Shown here: positions 27,706 through 36,416 of the stretch, piece by piece | Position numbering within the stretch: position 1 is the stretch's first letter | How the letters are laid out: every line of letters begins with the position of its first letter | Assembly: GCF_030064065.1 (NCBI RefSeq) | Contig: NZ_CP125946.1 | Span: 868,001-932,000 of the forward strand | Source of the DNA: Rothia sp. SD9660Na | GTDB lineage: Bacteria; Actinomycetota; Actinomycetes; Actinomycetales; Micrococcaceae | Reading direction: 5' to 3' | Length of the DNA: 64,000 nt | Translations under genes and position numbers: made by a program | Notes under the pieces: model-generated | The model's input: only the letters and a program-made list of their open reading frames with translations | Told to the model about the DNA's origin: nothing | The model's database searches: none

Positions 27706-30297
27706 CTAGTTCACCTCCTGTAGGGCGGCAACCGGCGGTATGCGGGAGGCTGACCTAGCCGGGAAAAAGACCGTGGCCCAGGCCAGAGCAAGGCCACCTG
27801 CGATAACCGCTAGGTAGTGCCAGGCCTGCACGCTGTAGACCAGGGCGAAATTGTTGACAGCAAAAACCTGGAGCAGGAGCAGGGCGGTGATAAGGCCGGC
27901 TCCTGCGCCCCAGATGAGGGCGAAGACAGCCAGTAGCAGGGTTTCGTAGCTGACGGCAGCCTGCAATCGACGGCTGGAGAGGCCGTTGATGCGCAGTAGG
28001 GCGTAGGACCTGCGCCGCTGCTGGGTGCTCAGTAACTGGGTGTTGGCAAGTCCTACGAGCGAGACCAGCAGTGAGGCCGATAGAAGCCCCAGAACAGCCC
28101 AGAGAACTGAGCGCATATTATCCTGCACGCTGGCTTTTTCGGTGACTACGCCCGAAAACTCACCAGCGTCGAGGCCGGTGATTTCGGCGATGGGGTTGAG
28201 CACCGAGAAGCGGTCGCCCCAGCTGATACCGGGGTCAAAATCGGCTAGGAGCAGGCCTGCCTCGGTGTTCTCTCCGGTGGGGTCTACCAGGTCTGTGCCG
28301 CTGATGAGGTTGCCGTTCTGCGTGGTGATGAGGAAGCCGCGCAGCGTATCGGGGGTGATGCTGACGATGAGTTCTACAGCGTCACGGGTTCCCTCAATGT
28401 AGAGCTGCTGGCCCTCCTGAAACCCGAAGGAATCTGCATAGGCCTGGCTCAGCAGTACCGTCTGCTCTGTCAGCTTCTGGCCGGTCTGCTCACCATGCAG
28501 CTGGGTGAAGGTTTCGGGGTCTACGGAATAGACCGTTGTGCTGAACCAGCTATCAGACGAGGTCACCACACTACCCTGGGGCAGGGCCACAAGGGCAGCG
28601 TCCACACCGTCGAGCTGGGAAACCTGGCGTTGTATCTCCTGCAGGCGGGCAACGTCTGGTTCCTCAAGTACCGCTTCAACATCGTAGGGGTAGTTGCGGT
28701 CTAGTTCTGCCATGAAGCTCTGCTGCATGGTGGAATAACCGGTGAGGGCTGCGCTGACGAAGGCCGCACAGATAAAGACCATACGCACGGTCACCGAGGC
28801 GGACGCCCGTGATTGGGCGATATTGCTGTGGGCCAGGGCCGCGGTGGAGTAGGGGCGGGCAAAGACCCGGAGCAGGGCGATGCCCGGTGCGACGAGCAGG
28901 GGAGCTGCCACCACGAAGGTAAGGGCGGCCAGAACCGTAGCCAGCATGATGAGACCCGCATGGCTCTCCTGAAGCCCGGCTAGGGCGCAGACTACTGTAG
29001 CCAGGGTGAGAACTAGGCAGAGGACGATATAAGCCCAGGTGTGCCTGGCGCGGGGAGCATTCGGAAGCTCCTGGTAGCCATTGAGTGCCGCCACCGGCGG
29101 TATAGCTCGGGTTGCCCAGACCGGCTTGAGTACGGCGGCGAGGGTAACGAGCGTGCAGACCAGCATGGCGAGGGCACCCGCTAGCGGGTTAAAGGTGATG
29201 CGGCCACTTTCGTTGAAAACTAGAGCGGCAAGGTAGGCGGTGATGATACCTGCGAGGGATGAGAGTGCGCCGAGGGCTGCTGCCTCAACCAGGAGCATGC
29301 GCACCACCGCTAGGCGAGTAGCGCCGAGGGTTCTCAGCAGGGCCAGCTCACGGGAGCGGGCTGCCGCATGCAACTTGTAGGTGCTGGCGATGATGAAGGA
29401 GCTCATGAGGAGCGAGAGAGCCCCAAAGCCGAAGAGAATAGAAAGCAGGGCGGTGTATCTGCCCACTCCCTTGCCGACGTCATTTCTAATCTGTTCCTCA
29501 ACTGACGAGACGGTAAGAGATGGGGAGTTGGCAAGAGCCTGCTTGAGCTCCGCTAAGGATGTAGAGGCGGGGTCTTTGAGTTTCAGAAGAACCTGTTCGT
29601 AGATGCCGTCGCTACTGTCCCAATAGGTCCGACTGCGTTCAATGTAGGTTTTTACTCCGGTACCCGGTGTAAAGACCATATCTGGTCCCGCTCTGTAGCC
29701 TGCGGGGCGTTCGTAGATACCGGTGACGGTGTAGGCCGCCTGGGGAAGAGACTCCATCAGGTCGGTCTGCTCGGTTATGGTAGAAAGATCATCGAGGACG
29801 ACCGCTCCGCCCACCCCTACAGAGAGAGCTTCGGCTGCCCGGTCGGTAATCACTATCTGATAGGCAGACGTCGGTAGGCTGCCCTCTGTCAGGGAGTAGG
29901 GGAAGAAGGCCTCGGTTGGTATATCGGCTTGGGCGATGCTGTAGGTGCCACCTTCACTTTCACCTTGAGCTGGTAGGTAAATGACGGAGTAGGTAGCGAC
30001 CAGCGTCCAGGTCGACTCGACCATGGGTAGGCTTGCTATCCGGTCGGCTTGCTCTTGGCTGAGATGGTAGTTAGTGATGTCCCCTTCGGAGAACCTATCG
30101 GTAGTTTCGACAACGGCATCGGCGGTGGAGTACTTCTGGCCTGATGCCTGCCTCACCTTGTCATAGAAGGAGGTATTGATGAGCAGAACGGATGTGAGAA
30201 AGAAGGCTGAAATCGCGATGCCGATGGAGGTCAGAGCAAAGCGCAGGCGGTGCTTGCCCAGGTTAGAAAAGGCAACGGTGCCCAGGGTCGTGGCCAT
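27706..30297 (-). CDS. FtsX/MacB-like ABC transporter permease
   Basis: An 863-residue permease with a duplicated FtsX architecture. The order is an N-terminal helix (LTSIGIAISAFFLTSVLLIN), a large extracytoplasmic domain to about residue 270, several helices around 285-500, a second extracytoplasmic domain, and three C-terminal helices ending PARSASRIPPVAALQEVN. This PPVAAL box also closes the first half, marking an internal repeat. It pairs with the ATPase whose stop lies 1 nt before this ATG (30297). Such transporters export or extract lipids and peptides or work in envelope stress. The adjoining two-component system and shared palindrome suggest induction by a membrane signal. The substrate is unknown. 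Confidence 0.85.
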   Translation of the reverse strand: MATTLGTVAFSNLGKHRLRFALTSIGIAISAFFLTSVLLINTSFYDKVRQASGQKYSTADAVVETTDRFSEGDITNYHLSQEQADRIASLPMVESTWTLVATYSVIYLPAQGESEGGTYSIAQADIPTEAFFPYSLTEGSLPTSAYQIVITDRAAEALSVGVGGAVVLDDLSTITEQTDLMESLPQAAYTVTGIYERPAGYRAGPDMVFTPGTGVKTYIERSRTYWDSSDGIYEQVLLKLKDPASTSLAELKQALANSPSLTVSSVEEQIRNDVGKGVGRYTALLSILFGFGALSLLMSSFIIASTYKLHAAARSRELALLRTLGATRLAVVRMLLVEAAALGALSSLAGIITAYLAALVFNESGRITFNPLAGALAMLVCTLVTLAAVLKPVWATRAIPPVAALNGYQELPNAPRARHTWAYIVLCLVLTLATVVCALAGLQESHAGLIMLATVLAALTFVVAAPLLVAPGIALLRVFARPYSTAALAHSNIAQSRASASVTVRMVFICAAFVSAALTGYSTMQQSFMAELDRNYPYDVEAVLEEPDVARLQEIQRQVSQLDGVDAALVALPQGSVVTSSDSWFSTTVYSVDPETFTQLHGEQTGQKLTEQTVLLSQAYADSFGFQEGQQLYIEGTRDAVELIVSITPDTLRGFLITTQNGNLISGTDLVDPTGENTEAGLLLADFDPGISWGDRFSVLNPIAEITGLDAGEFSGVVTEKASVQDNMRSVLWAVLGLLSASLLVSLVGLANTQLLSTQQRRRSYALLRINGLSSRRLQAAVSYETLLLAVFALIWGAGAGLITALLLLQVFAVNNFALVYSVQAWHYLAVIAGGLALAWATVFFPARSASRIPPVAALQEVN

Positions 30298-30298
30298 G

Positions 30299-31048
30299 TT
30301 AGTCACCCAGCCTTGCGAGAGCTGAGAGCACACTAGTCTGGGTGGGGGCTTCGAGTCCGCCGGCTAACTGACCGTCCTTGAGCAAGAGCACCCGGTCAGC
30401 GTAGGAGGCCGCAAGCGGATCGTGGGTCACCATCAGAATGGTCTGCCCCTGCTCCCGGCTGGCTTGCTGTAGGAGCCCCAGCACCTCGGTACTGGTCGCC
30501 GAGTCGAGGGCGCCGGTGGGTTCGTCCGCAAAAATGACGGCCGGGCGCGGGAGCAGGGCTCGGGCGATAGCCACCCGCTGCTGCTGCCCACCGGAGAGCT
30601 GGGAGGGCAGGTGCTTGAGGCGGGCCTCAAGGCCCAGGGCGCGTACCAGCTCATCGCGCCAGATGGTATCAACCGCCATCTTGGCCAGCCCCAGGGGTAG
30701 CTCCATATTCTGGACCGCTGTGAGCGTAGGAATCAGGTTGAAGGCCTGAAAAATAAAGCCGATATTACGGGCCCGGAACTCAGCTAAGGCGGCGTCCTTA
30801 AGCCCCGTCAGCTCCACGCCCTTGACCTGTACGGACGTCTGCTCCCCGGGGTCGGGAGCATCGAGAGTTGCCAGGGTGTGCAGCAGGGTTGACTTGCCGG
30901 AGCCAGAGGGGCCCATGATGGCCGTGAACTTGCCCCGCTCAAAATCAATAGAAATGTTGCGCAGGGCGTGCACGGGGGATTCACCCGCGTAGGTTTTAGA
31001 AAGATTCCGGGCAGAAACAGCGATGGGAATAGTGTGTGAGGTGCTCAT
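30299..31048 (-). CDS. MacB/LolD-type ABC transporter ATPase
   Basis: A 249-residue ABC ATPase. Walker A is GPSGSGKSTLL, the Q-loop is IGFIFQAFNLIPTLTAVQNMELPL, the signature is LSGGQQQRVAIARAL, Walker B is PAVIFADEPTGALD, and the switch histidine is in MVTHD. I place the start at 31048 rather than at upstream in-frame codons because CATACT stands 6 nt before that ATG (leaderless promoter), and the longer version would run through the palindromic operator. It is the first gene of a two-gene operon with the FtsX-like permease. Confidence 0.9.
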   Translation of the reverse strand: MSTSHTIPIAVSARNLSKTYAGESPVHALRNISIDFERGKFTAIMGPSGSGKSTLLHTLATLDAPDPGEQTSVQVKGVELTGLKDAALAEFRARNIGFIFQAFNLIPTLTAVQNMELPLGLAKMAVDTIWRDELVRALGLEARLKHLPSQLSGGQQQRVAIARALLPRPAVIFADEPTGALDSATSTEVLGLLQQASREQGQTILMVTHDPLAASYADRVLLLKDGQLAGGLEAPTQTSVLSALARLGD

Positions 31049-31116
31049 ATACCCAGTATGGCAAGGCAGTGGGGCGGGGCACATCGCACTAGGGAGTGAA
31101 GCGAAAGGGGTGGGCC

Positions 31117-31132
31117 TCATACCCCGGTATGA
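31117..31132. promoter_or_regulatory. Candidate response-regulator operator upstream of the ABC operon
   Basis: The 16-bp dyad TCATACCCCGGTATGA has 7-bp arms and lies 69-84 bp before the ATPase start. A matching dyad precedes the histidine-kinase gene. The position upstream of the -35 suits an activator. The regulator encoded next door is the obvious candidate. Confidence 0.6.
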
Positions 31133-31136
31133 GAAT

Positions 31137-31177
31137 AGGTTCCGAAGACTCACAGTGAGCGTGAGCCTGCGGAACCT
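31137..31177 (-). terminator. Terminator-like hairpin after the response regulator gene
   Basis: AGGTTCCG (31137-31144) pairs with CGGAACCT (31170-31177), and inner GTGAG/CTCAC pairings extend it. It separates the regulator gene from the ABC promoter. No T-tract was seen. Confidence 0.5.
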
Positions 31178-31198
31178 AATAATTTTCAGTATTGAAGG

Positions 31199-31876
31199 TT
31201 AAACCAGCCCTGCCTCGTAGGCAATAATTACTGCCTGCACGCGGTCGCGGGCCTCAAGCTTAGCCAGAATATGCGAGACATGGGTTTTGACGGTCGCCTC
31301 AGAAACAAAGAGCTGCTGGGCCATCTCACCGTTCGATAGGCCCTGGGCAATGAGCAAGAAGAGCTCTCGCTCGCGGTTGGTCAGGCTGGCGATTTTGTCG
31401 GCGTGCTTTTGGGGCGGCTGCTGGGGCGCGCCACCTGCCAGATGGGGAATCATCTGTTCGAGCAGCCGTTTGGTGGCGCTGGGGGCGATGACGGCATCCC
31501 CGCGCTGCACCGTCCGAATCGCCCCGAGAAGCTGCTCGGGCGGGGCGTCCTTGAGCAGGAAGCCGCTGGCCCCGCGTTGCACCGCGGCGTACACGTAGTC
31601 GTCGATATCGAAGGTGGTCAGCATAACCACCTTGACCTCAGAGTGGGCTGCGATGATAGCGCCGGTGGCTTCGATGCCATCGAGCACCGGCATGCGCACG
31701 TCCATGAGCACTACATCAGGCCCCAGCCCCGCAGCCTGCAGCTCGGCGACCAGCTCGATAGCCTGCTGGCCGTCCCCGGCCTGGGCCACCACCTGCATAT
31801 CGGCCTGCGACCCAATCAGCATAGCCAGGCCAGAACGTACAAGCTGCTGGTCATCTACAAGAAGAACTCTAATCAC
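31199..31876 (-). CDS. NarL/LuxR-family response regulator
   Basis: A 225-residue two-component response regulator. The receiver domain has the acidic pair DD at residues 8-9, phospho-acceptor Asp59 (VVLMDVRMP), and a later Lys in FLLKDAPPE. The C-terminal LuxR helix-turn-helix reads LTNRERELFLLIAQGLSNGEMAQQL followed by FVSEATVKTHVSHIL. The GTG start is preceded at 6 nt by TAGAGT, so it probably has its own leaderless promoter in addition to any read-through from the kinase gene 57 bp upstream. The likely targets are the two 16-bp dyads at 31117 and 33245. Confidence 0.92.
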   Translation of the reverse strand: MIRVLLVDDQQLVRSGLAMLIGSQADMQVVAQAGDGQQAIELVAELQAAGLGPDVVLMDVRMPVLDGIEATGAIIAAHSEVKVVMLTTFDIDDYVYAAVQRGASGFLLKDAPPEQLLGAIRTVQRGDAVIAPSATKRLLEQMIPHLAGGAPQQPPQKHADKIASLTNRERELFLLIAQGLSNGEMAQQLFVSEATVKTHVSHILAKLEARDRVQAVIIAYEAGLV

Positions 31877-31933
31877 GGTTTTACTCTATCGCTCCTGGCT
31901 ATCATCGGTTGGCTGGTTCTTGTTCAAGTGGGT

Positions 31934-33181
31934 CTAGGGCACGAAAGGAATCTGGGCAAAAACCCTAAAAGACCCGTCGGCTAGGCGGCCGTAGTGCAGG
32001 GTGCCGTGGTACATATCGACACGTTCGCGCATACCCAACAGCCCCCGGCGGGCACCGGGCAGGGGCTCGGTGGGCTCGGCCTGGGGCAAGTTGGTGATGT
32101 CGATATCCAGGGTCTGCTTACCCTCGCTAATGGTGACGGTCACCAGGGAAGTGCCCGGGCAGTGCTTGGCCACGTTGGTCAGGGCCTCTTGCACAATACG
32201 GTAGATGGTCAGGTCGGCACCCTGCGGTAGTTTCTCCTCAACCCCCGATACCGTGCTAAAGCGCACCGGTATGCCCAGCTTCTGGGTTTGCTCAATGAGC
32301 TGGGGGACGTTGTGCAGGGCCGGGAGGGGCTCAACGGTGGTGCCCTCGTCGGTGCGTAGCACCCCCAACAGAGTACGCATCTGTTGCAGAGACGACCGCG
32401 CCGCCTCGGAAATCGTACCCAGGGCGGCGAGTTCCACGGGTTCATTTTGCGCGGACGCCCCCGCCCCGCTCCCAGCCTGCTGGGCAGCGGCAGCGTAGCG
32501 GGCGCCGTCCGCCTGGGCAATGATGACAGACAGCGAATGAGCCACGATGTCGTGCATTTCGCGGGCAATGCGGGCCCGCTCATCGAGGGCGGCAAGGGCC
32601 CGCTCCTGCTCGCGCTCGTGTTCTAGCTGGCGGTTGCGCTCAATCAGGGCCCGGTGGCGGTTCTCGCGAAGCCGCCGAGTATCGCCAAAGAACCAGGCGA
32701 TAGTCACGATGGCCGCGCAGATAAAAGCAGCGGTCAGAGCGGTAACGTAGAACTCAAAAGCTGTGAAGTTGTAGACCAAAAAAGCGCGGGCAAAAACAAA
32801 GCCACCAACGAGCGAAGCAAGGAGAGCCGCCAGAAAAGTGCCAATACGGACTGGGCGCGAAAAATAGCGCACCAGATGGTAGACCATCACCGGGGCCGCC
32901 CACCAGGAGCCCACCGCAGGGTACTGAGCAGGAATAGTAACCAGCAGCGATACCACCACCAGAACCAAGACCAGGACCGGACGGGAATACCTGAAGTAGA
33001 GACTGGACGTAGCAACTAGCCAAGCAAGTAGGTAGATCAGTACCCAGGTACCCTCCACCATGGAAAGACCAAAGGCAAGCGTTATCACCAGGGTCAGTAT
33101 CTGCCCCAGGGCAACAGCGATCGCATTGACCAGCTTCTTCCGGCGCTGGGTAGCGGCCAGTTCTATCTGTAGGGTATCCAC
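31934..33181 (-). CDS. DesK/NarX-type sensor histidine kinase
   Basis: A 415-residue sensor kinase. About five hydrophobic segments fill residues 15-165 with no large extracellular loop, so the signal is probably sensed in or at the membrane. HisKA_3 dimerisation follows, with REMHDIVAHSLS placing the phospho-accepting histidine at residue 210. The ATPase domain has LTIYRIVQEALTNVAKH (N box) and RRGLLGMRERV (G box). The start is GTG; TAGACT lies exactly 7 nt upstream, so the AGGAGG that abuts the codon may not be used. It is divergent from thrC. Confidence 0.9.
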   Translation of the reverse strand: MDTLQIELAATQRRKKLVNAIAVALGQILTLVITLAFGLSMVEGTWVLIYLLAWLVATSSLYFRYSRPVLVLVLVVVSLLVTIPAQYPAVGSWWAAPVMVYHLVRYFSRPVRIGTFLAALLASLVGGFVFARAFLVYNFTAFEFYVTALTAAFICAAIVTIAWFFGDTRRLRENRHRALIERNRQLEHEREQERALAALDERARIAREMHDIVAHSLSVIIAQADGARYAAAAQQAGSGAGASAQNEPVELAALGTISEAARSSLQQMRTLLGVLRTDEGTTVEPLPALHNVPQLIEQTQKLGIPVRFSTVSGVEEKLPQGADLTIYRIVQEALTNVAKHCPGTSLVTVTISEGKQTLDIDITNLPQAEPTEPLPGARRGLLGMRERVDMYHGTLHYGRLADGSFRVFAQIPFVP

Positions 33182-33304
33182 CCTCCTAAGTCTAAAAGCC
33201 GCCCCGTCCCCGGGAAGGCGGCGGCGGGCATCCGCACCCCAAATTCATACCGCAGTATGAGCGCCTAGCACCACCGGCTGGGCAGTTTCGGTAGGCTTAT
33301 ACCC
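33182..33304. promoter_or_regulatory. Divergent promoter region kinase/thrC with 16-bp dyad
   Basis: The kinase side has TAGACT 7 nt before its GTG, and the thrC side has TAGGCT (33292-33297) 7 nt before its ATG. Between them, 33245-33260 reads TCATACCGCAGTATGA, a dyad with 6-bp arms that matches the one before the ABC operon at 14 of 16 positions. Its distance to the kinase start (64 bp) is like that at the ABC operon (69 bp). Confidence 0.6.
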
Positions 33305-34732
33305 ATGCAGTACATCTCAACCCGCGACACCACCCGCACCTCAGCTAAGTTCACCGATATTCTGCTCGGTGGTCTTGCCCCCGATGGCGGCCTCTACCTG
33401 CCCGAAACCTACCCCACCCTCGACGACGCCACTCTGACCCGCTGGCGTGCTGTACTTGCTGAGGAAGGCTACGCAGCCCTGGCCGCAGAAGTACTGCAGC
33501 TCTTCATCGACGATATTCCGGCTGAAGACATCAAGGCTATGACCACCCGGGCCTACTCCTACCCCAAGTTTGCCTCAGAAGAGATCGTTCCGGTGACCGA
33601 ACTGGAACCCGGTATTCTGATCGGCCACCTGTCTGAGGGCCCCACCGCCGCCTTCAAGGATATGGCCATGCAGCTGCTGGGTGAGCTCTTTGAATACGAG
33701 CTGGGCCGCCGCGGCGAAACTCTCAACATTGTGGGTGCCACCTCGGGTGATACAGGTTCATCTGCCGAATACGCTATGCGCGGCCGCCCCGGCATTAAGG
33801 TCTTTATGCTCACCCCCGCCGGGCGTATGACCCCCTTCCAGCAGGCCCAGATGTTCGGCCTGGACGATGAAAACATCTTCAACGTCGCCCTCGACGGCGT
33901 CTTCGACGATTGCCAGGACGTCGTCAAAGCTATCTCAGCTGACGCCGCCTTTAAGGCTGACAATCGCATTGGTGCGGTGAACTCCATCAACTGGGCCCGC
34001 CTGATGGCTCAGATTGTCTACTATGTTTCATCCTGGATTCGCGCTACCGAAAGCAACGACCAGAAGGTTTCCTTCTGCGTGCCTACCGGTAACTTCGGTG
34101 ATATCTGCGCCGGCCATATCGCCCGCCAGATGGGCCTGCCCATCGACCGCCTGATTGTTGCCACCAACGAGAACGACGTGCTCGACGAGTTCTTCCGTAC
34201 CGGCGACTACCGGGTGCGTTCTTCGGCTGATACCTACGAGACGTCCAGCCCCTCCATGGATATCTCCCGTGCGTCTAACTTTGAGCGCTTTATCTATGAC
34301 CTGCTGGGCCGTGACGCTGAGCGCACCGCTGATCTCTTTGGCCTCAAGGTACGTCAGGGCGGCTTCTCCCTGACCGATGACCCTGCCTTTGCAGAGGCGG
34401 CTGAGCGCTACGGCTTTGCCTCGGGCCGCTCAACCCATGCCGACCGCGTCGCTACCATCCGCGATGCCAACGAGCGCCTGGGAGTGCTGCTTGACCCCCA
34501 CACCGCGGACGGCGTCAAGGTCGCCCGCGACTGGGCAGAGAAGGTGGATACCCCCATCATCTGCCTGGAAACCGCCCTGCCTGTCAAGTTCGCTGAAACC
34601 ATCCTTGAAGCTACCGGCGCCGAGCCAGCTATCCCTGAGCGTTTTGCCGGCATTATGGACGCCGACCGCCACGTGATTGACCTGCCCAACGATGTTGAGG
34701 CGGTCAAGGAGCTGATTGAGAAGAACGTCTAA
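33305..34732 (+). CDS. thrC: Threonine synthase
   Basis: A 475-residue PLP enzyme converting O-phosphohomoserine to threonine and phosphate. It is the long form with N-terminal YISTRDTTR...FTDILLGGLAPDGGLYLPE. The PLP lysine is Lys118 in TAAFKDMAMQ, and the cofactor phosphate-binding region reads GATSGDTGSSAEYA. Threonine is the precursor of isoleucine, so it fits the amino acid theme, but hom and thrB are not here. The mRNA looks leaderless (TAGGCT plus 7 nt). It ends in a long hairpin. Confidence 0.94.
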   Translation: MQYISTRDTTRTSAKFTDILLGGLAPDGGLYLPETYPTLDDATLTRWRAVLAEEGYAALAAEVLQLFIDDIPAEDIKAMTTRAYSYPKFASEEIVPVTELEPGILIGHLSEGPTAAFKDMAMQLLGELFEYELGRRGETLNIVGATSGDTGSSAEYAMRGRPGIKVFMLTPAGRMTPFQQAQMFGLDDENIFNVALDGVFDDCQDVVKAISADAAFKADNRIGAVNSINWARLMAQIVYYVSSWIRATESNDQKVSFCVPTGNFGDICAGHIARQMGLPIDRLIVATNENDVLDEFFRTGDYRVRSSADTYETSSPSMDISRASNFERFIYDLLGRDAERTADLFGLKVRQGGFSLTDDPAFAEAAERYGFASGRSTHADRVATIRDANERLGVLLDPHTADGVKVARDWAEKVDTPIICLETALPVKFAETILEATGAEPAIPERFAGIMDADRHVIDLPNDVEAVKELIEKNV

Positions 34733-34752
34733 CCGTTCGCTTATCTTTTGCA

Positions 34753-34813
34753 GAACCACATGCCTTGTTGAGCCCCGATTAAATTCTGGGGCTGGTGACA
34801 AGGCATGTGGTTC
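34753..34813 (+). terminator. Long hairpin after thrC, abutting the next promoter
   Basis: A perfect 16-bp stem (GAACCACATGCCTTGT at 34753-34768 with 34798-34813) encloses a second 6-bp stem AGCCCC/GGGGCT. It ends 5 bp before the -10 box of the next gene, and its right arm covers that promoter's -35 position. TTTTAT follows, giving modest terminator strength. Confidence 0.7.
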
Positions 34814-34830
34814 AGTTTTATAGTGTGGCT

Positions 34831-35181
34831 ATGGAACAAGAAAAAGAGTTCTTTGCGGCGGTATTGCGCCTGGCCAAGCCCCTCACCCCAAGCGACCGTG
34901 AGTTGAGCGCCACTGAACGAGAGGCCGCAATTGCAGCCCTCACCGAAGCACAAGCACAACCGACCTGCGACTGCGGCACCTGCCTCACCTACAACCTGCT
35001 TTACTCGGGCGAGCCCATCAATGAGGACCTGCCCCGCACCTACCTGGCTGCACACACCAAGGACGGGGACGCGCTCGTCCTTGCCCATCTGGCTGGTGGC
35101 AGGCTTACCACTCTAGAAGTAGCCCCCACAGGCAATAAGCCGGTAGTGGCCCTACCAGCTACCGACCACCTCACACCCTAG
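34831..35181 (+). CDS. Hypothetical protein, 116 aa, with CxCxxC motif
   Basis: The family is not recognised. The small soluble protein has a helical, acidic N-terminal half, then TCDCGTCLTYNLLY, whose three closely spaced cysteines could bind a metal or form a redox pair, and a C-terminal half predicted as beta strands (DALVLAHLAGGRLTTLEVA). TATAGT (34819-34824) stands 6 nt before the ATG, which fixes the start and suggests a strong leaderless promoter. The stop lies 65 bp before leuB, which has its own promoter elements. Confidence 0.6.
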   Translation: MEQEKEFFAAVLRLAKPLTPSDRELSATEREAAIAALTEAQAQPTCDCGTCLTYNLLYSGEPINEDLPRTYLAAHTKDGDALVLAHLAGGRLTTLEVAPTGNKPVVALPATDHLTP

Positions 35182-35183
35182 AT

Positions 35184-35240
35184 CAATATATGAAACCACC
35201 AGTCAAAATATGGGCAAAGCTGCGCTCGCAGGACTAGCCT
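35184..35240 (+). promoter_or_regulatory. leuB promoter with two AT-rich repeats
   Basis: The -10 box TAGCCT (35235-35240) lies 6 nt before the ATG. Upstream, CAATATATGAAAC (35184-35196) and CAAAATATGGGC (35204-35215) are related to each other and to the motif before ilvC. The second overlaps the -35 position, which would suit a repressor. Confidence 0.4.
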
Positions 35241-35246
35241 TAAACC

Positions 35247-36305
35247 ATGACTGAAAACAGCTCCATCAACCTGGCAGTAATCCCCGGCGACGGCATCGGC
35301 CCCGAAGTAGTAGCCCAAGCCCACCGCGTCCTCACCCGCGCCGCCGAACTCGACAACATCACAGTCACCTCCACCGAATACCCCCTCGGTGCAGAACACT
35401 GGCTCGCCACCGGTCAGACCCTCACCGAAGAGACCAAGACCGCGCTCGCCCAGCACGACGCCATCCTCTTCGGCGCAGTGGGAGCCGACCCACGCTCGTC
35501 CGCCGTGCCCAGCGGCCTGATCGAACGAGAAATCCTGCTCAACCTGCGTTTCTCCTTCGACCACTACATCAACCTGCGCCCCTCCCGCCTCTTCCCCGGC
35601 GCTGTTTCACCCCTGAGCAACCCCGGCGACATCGACTTCGTGGTCGTACGCGAAGGTACCGAAGGCCCCTACGCCGGTAACGGCGGTGTACTGCGCGCAG
35701 GTACCGACGCTGAAATCGCCACCGAAGTGTCGGTCAACACCGCCTACGGTATCGAACGCCTGGTGCGCTACGCCTTCGAGCTGGCCGCCAGCCGCGAGAA
35801 GAAAAAGCTGACCCTCATCCACAAGACCAACGTGCTGGTCAACGCTGGTGCCCTCTACAACCGCATCTTCAACAAGGTCGCCGAAGAATACCCCCAGGTC
35901 ACCACCGACTACCTGCACATTGACGCAGCCACCATCTTCTTCACCACCAACCCCGCCCGCTTCGATGTGATCGTCACCGATAACCTCTTTGGCGACATCC
36001 TCACCGACCAGGCAGGTGCTATTACCGGCGGCATCGGCTACGCAGCCTGCGGCAACATCAACGCCGACGGTACCTACCCCTCCATGTTCGAACCCGTCCA
36101 CGGCTCTGCCCCCGACATCGCCGGGCAGAACAAGGCCAACCCGACCGCGACCGTCCTGGCAGCTGCCATGCTCCTGCGCCACTTGGGCCATGAGGCTTCA
36201 GCTGCCCGGATTGAGCAGGCCGTTGAAGCTGACCTGGCCGCCAACCCCGGCGCGACCCGCGCCACCGACGAAATCGGCGACGCAATCCTTGCCCAGCTGG
36301 GCTAA
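35247..36305 (+). CDS. leuB: 3-Isopropylmalate dehydrogenase
   Basis: A 352-residue NAD-dependent beta-decarboxylating dehydrogenase, third step of leucine synthesis. It has the N-terminal [11 protein letters not shown], the substrate arginines in the [20 protein letters not shown] region, [11 protein letters not shown], the catalytic-lysine block [10 protein letters not shown], and the metal-binding [19 protein letters not shown]. The C-terminal [18 protein letters not shown] contacts NAD. The gene is separate from leuCD (14 kb away) and has its own leaderless promoter. A hairpin follows. Confidence 0.96.
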   Translation: MTENSSINLAVIPGDGIGPEVVAQAHRVLTRAAELDNITVTSTEYPLGAEHWLATGQTLTEETKTALAQHDAILFGAVGADPRSSAVPSGLIEREILLNLRFSFDHYINLRPSRLFPGAVSPLSNPGDIDFVVVREGTEGPYAGNGGVLRAGTDAEIATEVSVNTAYGIERLVRYAFELAASREKKKLTLIHKTNVLVNAGALYNRIFNKVAEEYPQVTTDYLHIDAATIFFTTNPARFDVIVTDNLFGDILTDQAGAITGGIGYAACGNINADGTYPSMFEPVHGSAPDIAGQNKANPTATVLAAAMLLRHLGHEASAARIEQAVEADLAANPGATRATDEIGDAILAQLG

Positions 36306-36311
36306 GCCCCT

Positions 36312-36336
36312 GACCCCACCGAAACCCGGTGGGGTC
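36312..36336 (+). terminator. Hairpin between leuB and ilvE
   Basis: GACCCCACC (36312-36320) pairs with GGTGGGGTC (36328-36336), followed by TTG. Probably a weak terminator of leuB. Confidence 0.55.
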
Positions 36337-36416
36337 TTGCGTAAGCTAGCTAACAGAGCGAAAGACCCTGGGGTACCCTAGATAAGAGACCCCACGACAC
36401 AGTTTGAAGGATGAGC

